From NCBI GenBank assembly GCA_945631445.1, contig CALZCR010000082.1, forward strand, positions 1 through 7,063: a DNA stretch of 7,063 nt, written 5' to 3'. Made by a program: the position numbers and the translations under genes. Source of the stretch: an uncultured Corynebacterium sp. Lineage in GTDB: Bacteria > Actinomycetota > Actinomycetes > Mycobacteriales > Mycobacteriaceae. Below the pieces are notes generated by a model, which was given only the letters and a program-made list of their open reading frames with translations, did not search any database and was not told the origin of the DNA. Positions 1 through 5,544 of the stretch are shown piece after piece (within the stretch, counting starts at the first letter, position 1; each line of letters starts with the position of its first letter).

Positions 1-160
1 GCATCCATGCCGGAAGATCGGGGGAGACGTCGTCGCCGAACGCGTCTTCGCCGGTGACGATGGGAGCCTCGATCTGGCCGTTTTCGTTCTTGTCCCAGGC
101 GCCCTGGTTGTTGCCGGCGGCGGAGGAACCTCTGCCGAGTGCGGGCGGGCCTCCGGACAT
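1..160 (-). CDS. Hypothetical protein, N-terminal part only (runs off the left edge)
   Basis: An open frame runs leftwards from an ATG at 158-160 to the window edge, 53 complete codons, with no stop. Third codon positions are strongly G/C from about codon 12 onward and the composition is protein-like. The start is rich in Gly, Ser and Pro, followed by an Asn/Asp/Glu-rich polar stretch that includes NNQGAWDKNENG and ends near PDLPAWM. The other two minus frames give Arg- or Pro-rich shadows. I do not recognise the family. No signal peptide or membrane segment lies in the visible part, so the polar segment could be a cytoplasmic tail or linker. The start is uncertain: there is no Shine-Dalgarno sequence, and the U-tract of the mtr terminator ends four bases before the ATG. 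The frame is also open upstream to a GTG at 179-181 inside the terminator loop. The gene lies downstream of mtr on the same strand. Confidence 0.55.
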   Translation of the reverse strand, partial: MSGGPPALGRGSSAAGNNQGAWDKNENGQIEAPIVTGEDAFGDDVSPDLPAWM

Positions 161-164
161 GCAG

Positions 165-197
165 AAAAGCCGACGCCCCACAAGGGGGGGCGTCGGC
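165..197 (-). terminator. Rho-independent terminator of mtr
   Basis: A perfect 11-bp GC-rich stem (169-179 paired with 187-197) encloses a 7-base loop. On the minus strand it is followed directly by TTTT (165-168). It starts 40 bases past the mtr stop codon, so it is oriented to end the mtr transcript. On the plus strand there is no T-tract after the stem, so it should act in one direction only. Confidence 0.88.
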
Positions 198-237
198 CGG
201 GCAGGGGAGGGTCATCGAAACCCGCCCGGGCTGCGCA

Positions 238-1641
238 CTAGTCTTCGTTGAACTCGAGGCCGAGCAGCGCGTTCTCCGTGACTTCCGGCAGGGCCGGGTG
301 GATCCAATACTGCTTGGTGGCGACGGTGCGCACATCCAGGCCGAAGGCCATGATGGTGATCACCTGCTGGATCAGGGTGGCCGCCTGCGGGCCCATGAAG
401 TGGGCGCCGAGCAGTTTGCCGCTCTTTTTGTCGGCGATCAACTTAACGACGCCGGTGTCATCCTCCATGGCCCAGCCGTAGGCCACGTCGCCGTAGTTCT
501 GCACCTTGACGGTCAGGTCGAAACCGGCGGAACGGGCCTGCTCCTCAGTCAAGCCGACGGTGGCGATCTGCGGATGGGTGAAAATCGCGGACGGCACCAG
601 GTCGTGCGGCATCGGCTCCATGTCGTCGGGGTTCAAGATGTTGTGGCGCACCTTGCGTGTTTCCGCGTTGGCCACGTGCTTGAGCTGGTGCGGGGAGGAG
701 ACGTCTCCCAGGGCCCACACGCCTTCGGCGGTGGTGCGACCGAACTCGTCGACCTTGATGCGCCCGTCCTCGCGCATCTCGACGCCGGCGGCGTCCAGGT
801 TCATTTGGTCGCCGTTGGGGGTGCGTCCGGTGGCCACCAGCAGCGCGTCGTCGACGACCTCGGTGCCGTCGTCGAGCGTCAGCGTGACTTCGTTCTCGTC
901 GCCCGAAAACTCCGTGACCAGGCGGCCGACGTGGGTGGTGTAGCGCTCGGCGGCGAGCTTGTTGAAGCGCTCGGAGATCTCGGAGTCGATCGGACGCAGC
1001 AGCGGGGACCGGTTGATGACCGTGACCTCGGTGCCCAGCGCCTCGAAGACGTGCGCGAACTCCATGGCGATGAAGCCGCCGCCGAGGATGGCCAGCCGTT
1101 TCGGCTGCTCCGGCAGGCGCATGATGTCTTCGTTGGTGTGGTACGGCGCCCCAGAGTCCGCGATGACCGGCGGGATCGACGGGCGCGAGCCGGTGGCTAC
1201 GATGATCGTGTCGCCGGAGATGATTTTCTCCTCCGCGCCCTGGCCGGTCTTGACGGTCTTCGGCCCGACGAAGGAGGCGTGCTGGTCGTAGACGGTGATG
1301 TTGGGGGTTTCGTCGCCGCGGCGGTAGGCCTCGCCGCCCTCGGCGATCTTGTCGATCCGGTTGGCGAAGACGCGGTCGACGATGCCGGACCAGTCGGCGC
1401 CGTGGTACTCGGTGGAGATGTTCAGCCGTTCGGACTCCCGGGCCGCGAGGGCCACGTCCGCGGCGTAGACGTACATCTTCGTCGGGATGCAGCCGACGTT
1501 CATGCAGGTTCCGCCGAATTTATCCTTTTCGATGATCGCGATGGACTTGTCGTCGAAATCCTCGGTCGGAATGGAGTTGCCGGAGCCTGCTCCGATGATG
1601 ACGTAGTCATAGTGGGCGTCGACGGCGGGGGTGGTGGTCAC
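238..1641 (-). CDS. mtr: Mycothione reductase (FAD/NADPH disulfide reductase)
   Basis: Cytoplasmic flavoenzyme of the class I pyridine nucleotide-disulfide oxidoreductases. It reduces mycothione (oxidised mycothiol) to mycothiol with NADPH. In the 467-residue product I see the FAD dinucleotide motif GAGSGN at residues 17-22 and the redox-active disulfide in GGTCMNVGCIPTK, with Cys46 and Cys51. ATG motifs lie at 149-151 and 270-272. The NADPH-binding GGGFIAME spans 187-194, followed by Arg211 and Arg216, which suit the 2'-phosphate. The second FAD contact, ALGD, is at 310-313. The C-terminal catalytic His448-Glu453 pair of the dimer interface sits in HPALPE. The GSGNS form of the first loop and the length fit Mtr better than lipoamide dehydrogenase or glutathione reductase. 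The start is a GTG preceded by AGGAG. It follows the hydrolase by 83 bases on the same strand and ends before a strong terminator. Confidence 0.95.
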   Translation of the reverse strand: MTTTPAVDAHYDYVIIGAGSGNSIPTEDFDDKSIAIIEKDKFGGTCMNVGCIPTKMYVYAADVALAARESERLNISTEYHGADWSGIVDRVFANRIDKIAEGGEAYRRGDETPNITVYDQHASFVGPKTVKTGQGAEEKIISGDTIIVATGSRPSIPPVIADSGAPYHTNEDIMRLPEQPKRLAILGGGFIAMEFAHVFEALGTEVTVINRSPLLRPIDSEISERFNKLAAERYTTHVGRLVTEFSGDENEVTLTLDDGTEVVDDALLVATGRTPNGDQMNLDAAGVEMREDGRIKVDEFGRTTAEGVWALGDVSSPHQLKHVANAETRKVRHNILNPDDMEPMPHDLVPSAIFTHPQIATVGLTEEQARSAGFDLTVKVQNYGDVAYGWAMEDDTGVVKLIADKKSGKLLGAHFMGPQAATLIQQVITIMAFGLDVRTVATKQYWIHPALPEVTENALLGLEFNED

Positions 1642-1652
1642 TGTGAGAAACG

Positions 1653-1657
1653 CTCCT
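1653..1657 (-). promoter_or_regulatory. Ribosome binding site deciding the GTG start of mtr
   Basis: AGGAG on the minus strand lies 11 bases upstream of the GTG at 1641. The spacing is slightly long. It is the only good Shine-Dalgarno match near the N-terminus, and the encoded protein begins a normal distance before the FAD-binding strand. Confidence 0.7.
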
Positions 1658-1665
1658 GAAATCGA

Positions 1666-1671
1666 AGATTA
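1666..1671 (-). promoter_or_regulatory. Possible -10 element for mtr
   Basis: TAATCT on the minus strand fits the corynebacterial TANNNT pattern and lies 24 bases upstream of the GTG, leaving a short leader that contains the AGGAG. No convincing -35 is seen 16-18 bases upstream, although -35 boxes are often weak in this group. It suggests mtr can be transcribed apart from the hydrolase, but co-transcription is equally possible because no strong terminator lies between them. Confidence 0.35.
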
Positions 1672-1724
1672 CTGTCTTTAACCAACAATAACCCATCTTG
1701 GTCAGACTATTTCTAGGGGTTCAC

Positions 1725-2771
1725 CTATGAAACGTCTGGTCCGCCAGCTTCGCGGACCCGTTCGTCCAGCCACTGCGTCGACGTCGTCAGTGCGGCTTCC
1801 CGGGCGTGGGGGAGGGACAAAAACACGTCGTGCCGGGCGCCGGCTAGGGCGGTGACCGCCATATCCTCGCCCAAGGAAGGGGCCCACCGCTGAATCTGGT
1901 CCACGTCGAGCACCGTGTCTGCGGTGTCGCTGGCCGCGGAATACGGCTGCCCCAGATAAGACTTCGTCGAGCACAGCGTCAAGGCGGGCACACCCACGTC
2001 CACCTCGCCGCGGTGGACTTTCGCCTGCCCGGCCAGCACGGCGCGCAGCCAGATGACGTATTTGGGGTGCCCGCCCAGCGGCTTCATCCGGGTGTCGAAG
2101 TCCCATTCGCCGTGCCGGGACGAATGGATCGACGCCCCGTAGGTGCCCAGGTTGCCGCCCGGGATCTTGAGGTCGGGCAGCTTGGTGCCGAAGGCTTTCA
2201 ACACCGGGCGCAGCAGGCGCACCAGCCAGTCGGGGTATTGCATGTCCAGCCACGGCGAGTTCAGGACCAGCCCGCCGATCCGGTGGTGGCGGGCGGGGGA
2301 GGTGCGGCGCAGCTGATCGAGCCATAGTGGGGCGACGAGACCACCGGTGGAGTGCGCGATCGGCGTCAGCGACGGATGGCCCGCCTCCGTGATCAGCGCC
2401 AAGGAAGCGGTGAGGTCGGGAAAATAGTTCGTCAGGTCGGTGGAGTAGTGCCAGCGCTGCCCCTCTTGTCGGGCACGGCCGCATTTACGAAGGTCGACGG
2501 CGTAGAAAGCGTAGCCGTGGTCGTGGAAGTGTCGGGCGACGTGCTCCTGGAAGAAATAGTCCGTCATCCCGGAGACCCACAACAGTGCCGGCCGGTTGGA
2601 AAAATCGGCGCCGGCGCCGGATGGGCGATGCCGCACCACCGTGGCGACCGCGTCCCCCTCACCCTCCGGGTCCGGCCCCAAGTGCAGGTCCCGGCACTGA
2701 AAGTCGGAGCCGAGCACGTCCTCGTGCCAGGGGTCGGAAGGGACGGCGGCGGATTCCGGGGTAGCGCTCAT
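1725..2771 (-). CDS. Alpha/beta hydrolase, serine aminopeptidase S33 / lysophospholipase-like
   Basis: Predicted 348-residue cytoplasmic hydrolase of unknown substrate. Numbering from the chosen ATG, the oxyanion-hole region after the third strand is WVSGMTDYFF (about 65-74). The nucleophile elbow AHSTGG puts Ser141 as nucleophile, a Ser-Thr-Gly variant of GxSxG. The acid is Asp289 or Asp291 in DTVLDVDQI, and the base is His314 in GARHDVFLS. The lid region between strands 6 and 7 is long and rich in Leu, Pro and Trp, as in lipid- or ester-active members. No signal peptide or membrane helix is seen. The frame is open up to another ATG at 2819, but the inner ATG at 2771 is preferred: neither has a Shine-Dalgarno, and only the inner one has a TANNNT box 8 bases upstream, as expected for a leaderless mRNA. 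It is divergent from mqo and upstream of mtr. The fold is certain, the function is not. Confidence 0.85.
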   Translation of the reverse strand: MSATPESAAVPSDPWHEDVLGSDFQCRDLHLGPDPEGEGDAVATVVRHRPSGAGADFSNRPALLWVSGMTDYFFQEHVARHFHDHGYAFYAVDLRKCGRARQEGQRWHYSTDLTNYFPDLTASLALITEAGHPSLTPIAHSTGGLVAPLWLDQLRRTSPARHHRIGGLVLNSPWLDMQYPDWLVRLLRPVLKAFGTKLPDLKIPGGNLGTYGASIHSSRHGEWDFDTRMKPLGGHPKYVIWLRAVLAGQAKVHRGEVDVGVPALTLCSTKSYLGQPYSAASDTADTVLDVDQIQRWAPSLGEDMAVTALAGARHDVFLSLPHAREAALTTSTQWLDERVREAGGPDVS

Positions 2772-2779
2772 AACCGCCC

Positions 2780-2785
2780 AGGATA
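2780..2785 (-). promoter_or_regulatory. Candidate -10 box of a leaderless hydrolase transcript
   Basis: TATCCT on the minus strand ends 8 bases before the ATG at 2771, so transcription would begin at or next to the start codon. This fits the absence of a Shine-Dalgarno sequence. No clear -35 is visible around 2803-2809. Confidence 0.4.
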
Positions 2786-2810
2786 ACGGCGAGAGATCCC
2801 CTCCGCATGT

Positions 2811-2826
2811 GTTGTCCATGTCACAT
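2811..2826. promoter_or_regulatory. CRP/GlxR-like palindromic site (weak)
   Basis: TGTTGTCCATGTCACA matches the GlxR-type pattern TGTGA-N6-TCACA at 8 of 10 positions, with a perfect right half and a degenerate left half. Its centre lies about 48 bases upstream of the hydrolase ATG, just behind the expected -35, and about 207 bases upstream of the mqo start. GlxR is the cAMP-responsive global regulator of corynebacteria. Assignment here is inference from pattern only. Confidence 0.3.
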
Positions 2827-2888
2827 CCGTGGTGCCGGTGGTGGGTGGGGAACGGAAATGAAGCACGAAAAGGGGTAGGAAGTCACAT

Positions 2889-2908
2889 CTGTTCATATCT
2901 TTCAACAG
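2889..2908. promoter_or_regulatory. Inverted repeat over the mqo -35 region, candidate operator
   Basis: CTGTTCA-N6-TCAACAG is a 20-base imperfect dyad with 7-base arms and one mismatched pair. It lies in the mqo/hydrolase intergenic region, centred about 37 bases upstream of the likely mqo transcription start, and covers the place where a -35 box would be. I do not recognise it as the site of a specific regulator. Confidence 0.4.
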
Positions 2909-2923
2909 TCAAATGCCACCCCC

Positions 2924-2929
2924 TAATAT
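2924..2929 (+). promoter_or_regulatory. Likely -10 box of the mqo promoter
   Basis: TAATAT fits the sigma-A -10 consensus and sits in the only AT-rich patch of the intergenic region. A weak TTCAAC lies 17 bases upstream at 2901-2906, inside the inverted repeat. Transcription would start near 2936, giving a leader of about 90 bases. Confidence 0.55.
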
Positions 2930-2955
2930 ATGAGGCGTAAGCTGGATTGGAATCT

Positions 2956-2991
2956 TCGGCCGCCCGGTTTTAGAGGGCTGTCCGAGGCCGA
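2956..2991 (+). other. Possible stem-loop in the mqo leader
   Basis: TCGGCC (2956-2961) can pair with GGCCGA (2986-2991), and GCCC (2962-2965) with GGGC (2975-2978), leaving an asymmetric bulge on the 3' side. It would lie in the mqo leader, 34 bases before the start codon. The structure resembles no riboswitch that I know. It could be chance in GC-rich DNA. Confidence 0.25.
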
Positions 2992-3010
2992 TCGACGAGA
3001 ATCGACAATG

Positions 3011-3017
3011 AAGAGGT
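3011..3017 (+). promoter_or_regulatory. Ribosome binding site deciding the GTG start of mqo
   Basis: AAGAGGT lies 8 bases before the GTG at 3026, an ideal spacing, so GTG is chosen as the start. No in-frame ATG exists before the FAD-binding glycine motif apart from those internal to it. Confidence 0.75.
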
Positions 3018-3025
3018 AACAAGAG

Positions 3026-4525
3026 GTGTCCAACGCCAACGACAGCACCCAGATCACTGATGAGGTCGATGTCGCCCTAGTCGGTGCGGGTGTTATGAGC
3101 GCAACGCTCGGAGCCCTGCTTCGTGAACTTGAACCGAGCTGGTCGCAGATCATTTTCGAGCGACTGGACGGCCCCGCCGAGGAGTCCTCCTCGCCGTGGA
3201 ACAACGCAGGCACCGGGCACTCTGCTCTCTGTGAGCTGAACTACACGCCGGACCAGAACGGCACGGTGAACATCACCAAGGCCTTGAACATCAACAAGAA
3301 GTTCCAGGTCTCCCGCCAGTTCTGGGCGCATCAGCTCAACAACGGCGTCCTCGACGACCCGCGCGAGTTCATCAACCCGGTCGATCACGTCTCCTTTGGC
3401 CAGGGCGCCGACCAGGTCGATTACATCAAGCGCCGCTACGAGGCACTGTCCGCCAATCACCTGTTCCCGGAGATGGAGTACTCGGACGACAAGGACGTCT
3501 TCACTGAGAAGCTCCCGCTGATGGCCGAGGGCCGCGACTTCGAGTCCAACCCGGTCGCCATCTCCTGGACCCCGGTCGGCACCGACGTCAACTTCGGCGC
3601 CCAGACCCGCCAGTTCATCACCGCCGCCAAGGCCGCCGGCACCGAGGTCCGCTACGGCCACGAGGTGCTGAGCATCCGCGAAGACGGCGCGAAGTGGAAG
3701 ATCACCGCAAAAAACGTCCACACCGGCGACAAGCAGGTCGTGCGCGCGAACTTCGTGTTCGTCGGCGCCGGCGGTTACGCCTTGGACCTGCTCCGTGGGG
3801 CAGGAGTCCCCGAGGTCAAGGGCTACGCGGGCTTCCCGGTCTCCGGCATGTGGCTGCGCTGCACCAACCCTGAGCTCGTGGAGAAGCACTCCGCCAAGGT
3901 CTACGGCAAGGCCTCTGTCGGCGCCCCGCCGATGTCGGTCCCGCATCTGGACACCCGCGTGATCGACGGCGAGAAGGGCCTCATGTTCGGCCCCTACGGC
4001 GGATGGACCCCCAAGTTCCTCAAGGAGGGTTCCTACCTCGACCTGTTCAAGTCGATCCGCCCGGACAACCTGACCTCCTACCTGGGCGTCGGCGTCCAGG
4101 AGCTCGGCCTGGTCAAGTACCTGGTCCAGGAGATCCTCAAGGACTTCGACGACAAGGTCGAGACCCTGCGCGAGTACATCCCGGAGGCCGACGGCAAGGA
4201 CTGGGAGACCGTCGTCGCCGGTCAGCGCGTTCAGGTGATCAAGCCGGTCGGTTTCCCGCGCTTCGGATCCCTGGAGTTCGGCACCACCTTGATCAGCAAC
4301 CCGACCGGCACCATCGCGGGCCTGCTGGGAGCCTCCCCGGGCGCCTCCATCGCCCCGGCCGCCATGCTCGAGGTCCTCGAGCGGTGCTTCGGTGACCGCA
4401 TGATCGAGTGGGCCCCGAAGATCGAGGAGATGTTCCCCTCCTACGGCATCGACCTGGCCGAGGACGAGAAACTCTACGACGAGATGTGGGAGTACACCCA
4501 GAAGACCCTCAAGCTGGATCGTTAA
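3026..4525 (+). CDS. mqo: Malate:quinone oxidoreductase
   Basis: FAD-dependent peripheral membrane enzyme that oxidises L-malate to oxaloacetate and passes the electrons to the quinone pool, joining the TCA cycle to the respiratory chain. The 499-residue length is normal for the family. I see the N-terminal FAD motif GAGVMSATLG at residues 20-29 on a beta strand (VDVALVGAG). The family signature SSPWNNAGTGHSALCELNYTP follows at about 55-75. FVFVGAGGYALDLL marks the second nucleotide-domain segment, and the C-terminal flavin segment is GTIAGLLGASPGASIAPAAMLEVL. There is no signal peptide or transmembrane helix, as expected for membrane attachment from the cytoplasmic face. Codon choice is strongly biased (AAG for Lys, ATC for Ile, CTC/CTG for Leu), suggesting high expression. 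It has its own promoter region and is divergent from the hydrolase. The alternative, a generic L-2-hydroxyglutarate oxidase-like protein, is ruled out by the Mqo signature. Confidence 0.97.
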   Translation: MSNANDSTQITDEVDVALVGAGVMSATLGALLRELEPSWSQIIFERLDGPAEESSSPWNNAGTGHSALCELNYTPDQNGTVNITKALNINKKFQVSRQFWAHQLNNGVLDDPREFINPVDHVSFGQGADQVDYIKRRYEALSANHLFPEMEYSDDKDVFTEKLPLMAEGRDFESNPVAISWTPVGTDVNFGAQTRQFITAAKAAGTEVRYGHEVLSIREDGAKWKITAKNVHTGDKQVVRANFVFVGAGGYALDLLRGAGVPEVKGYAGFPVSGMWLRCTNPELVEKHSAKVYGKASVGAPPMSVPHLDTRVIDGEKGLMFGPYGGWTPKFLKEGSYLDLFKSIRPDNLTSYLGVGVQELGLVKYLVQEILKDFDDKVETLREYIPEADGKDWETVVAGQRVQVIKPVGFPRFGSLEFGTTLISNPTGTIAGLLGASPGASIAPAAMLEVLERCFGDRMIEWAPKIEEMFPSYGIDLAEDEKLYDEMWEYTQKTLKLDR

Positions 4526-4543
4526 CCGCGTCGATCACCGCCA

Positions 4544-4579
4544 AGGCCGCGCCATTTCGTTACCCGAATGGTGCGGCTT
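4544..4579 (+). terminator. Hairpin after mqo, probable (imperfect) terminator
   Basis: A 13-bp stem core pairs 4546-4559 with 4565-4577. It contains one G.U pair and one bulged T, has a 5-base loop, and can be extended outward by a G.U and an A-T pair. It starts 20 bases after the mqo stop. The following bases (TTCGTGCG) are a poor U-tract, so termination may be partial or Rho-assisted. The 3' arm contains the only ATG and GTG candidates for the next gene. Confidence 0.5.
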
Positions 4580-5513
4580 CGTGCGTATACAGCTCGGCTG
4601 GGCGAGTTTACGCTCAAAAGCAGGCAGCGTATCATCCCGAATATTTGGTGTCCGGGCACAGCTGACGCGGCCGCCGCCTTCTACGCCCGGGTCTTTCCGC
4701 GCGCCACCGTCGTCGACACCGTCACCTACCCCACCGAGGGTTTGCCCGAGTTCCAGCGGCCGCTGGCGGGCAAGACCCTGACCCACGACATCGACGTGGA
4801 CGGTTACCGCCTGACCCTGATCAACGCGGGCGAGGAGTTCACCCCGACGCCCGCACTGAGTTTCTTCGTCAACGTGGGCCCCGCCCACGTCGACGATCCC
4901 CGCCAGCTCATCGACGCCCTGTGGGGCCGGCCTCGCTGCCGAGGGGGCCGTCCTCCTGGAGCTGGGGGAACATGAATTCTCCCCTTATTATGGCTGGGTC
5001 GCGGACAAGTTCGGCGTCACCTGGCAGCTCGGGCTCACGGACCCGGCTGGCGACCCGCGCCCGTTCACCGTCCCCTGCCTGCTGTTCTGCGGGCCAGCCC
5101 AAAACACCGCGGCGGAGGCCGTCGACGCCTACCTGGACATTTTCCCGGACACAGAGCAGGGCGTCCGCCTCCAATATCCGGCGCCCCAGGGGCCGGCCAC
5201 CGAAAAATCAGTGCTCTTCACCGACTTTGCTCTCTCCGGCCAGTGGCTGGCGGCCATGGACTCCGGCGTCGAACAGCCCTTCACGTTCAGCGAGGGGATC
5301 TCCTTGCTGGTCCAGGTCGACGGGCAGGAGGAGATCGACCGGTTGTGGGAAGGGCTGTCCGCCGTGCCGGAGGCCGAGGCCTGCGGCTGGCTCAAAGACC
5401 GTTGGGGAGTGTCTTGGCAGATCGTGCCGACCAACATGGCTGAACTCATGGCCACACCCGGCGCGTGGGACACGCTCCTGGGGATGAAGAAGATCGTCGT
5501 CAAGGAGTTTTGA
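4568..5513 (+). pseudogene. VOC / PhnB-like two-domain protein, broken by a +1 frameshift
   Basis: Two tandem domains of the PhnB-like '3-demethylubiquinone-9 3-methyltransferase' type within the vicinal oxygen chelate superfamily; function unknown, and the methyltransferase name is historical. The first domain starts at RIIPNIWCPGTADAAAAFY and is read in one frame up to DALW (Trp codon 4922-4924). That frame then stops at 4973-4975. The frame one base further on continues it perfectly as GLAAEGAVLLELGEHE, then YYGWVADKFGVTWQLGL, which ends domain 1. Domain 2 begins at FTVPCLLFCGPAQNT (5064 onward) and ends near WGVSWQIVPTNMAELM, with a stop at 5511-5513. Dropping one G of the GGGG run at 4923-4926 restores a product of about 314 residues. 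The 5' end is also doubtful: ATG 4568 has no Shine-Dalgarno and lies inside the hairpin after mqo. It may be a real pseudogene or a sequencing error. Confidence 0.75.
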
Positions 5514-5544
5514 GCCGCCGACACGGTCGCCACGGCCGCCGCGG
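5514..5544. other. Short convergent junction between the VOC gene and selO
   Basis: Thirty-one GC-rich bases separate the two stop codons. The sequence has only a 4-bp GCGG/CCGC inverted repeat and no T-tract in either direction. I see no intrinsic terminator, so the two transcripts may overlap at their 3' ends. Confidence 0.5.

Noticed and set aside
54..251. 65-codon plus-strand frame at the left edge
   Set aside because: It lies opposite the better-supported minus-strand coding frame and then runs through the mtr terminator and the end of mtr.
139..1659. 506-codon open frame on the plus strand opposite mtr
   Set aside because: It mirrors the mtr codons in a GC-rich gene and is full of Val, Gly, Asp and His in shadow-type runs. 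mtr itself has every family motif on the other strand.
1699..1709. TGGTCAGACTA, matching the LldR/FadR-type GntR pattern TNGTNNNACNA, in the hydrolase-mtr gap
   Set aside because: Only six positions are fixed, so one or two matches are expected by chance in 7 kb, and neither neighbour has a known link to lactate regulation.
1686..1725. AACCC/GGGTT inverted repeat between the hydrolase and mtr as a terminator
   Set aside because: Only five base pairs with a loop of about 20 bases and no T-run follow, too weak to call.
2772..2819. Longer hydrolase start at the ATG at 2819
   Set aside because: The extra 16 residues have no family likeness, there is no Shine-Dalgarno, and the extension would run through the best promoter-like box (2780-2785) and part of the GlxR-like site.
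3008..3019. Three-codon open frame (Met-Lys-Arg-stop) overlapping the mqo ribosome binding site, like a leader peptide
   Set aside because: It has no ribosome binding site of its own and no regulatory codon run. Such tiny frames are frequent by chance.
3077..3946. 289-codon open frame on the minus strand inside mqo
   Set aside because: It is an antisense shadow of highly biased mqo codons, with no ribosome binding site and no recognisable domain.
4921..5487. 188-codon Ser/Arg/Pro-rich frame over the VOC gene
   Set aside because: Its composition is that of an out-of-frame reading. The neighbouring frame gives clear VOC sequence.
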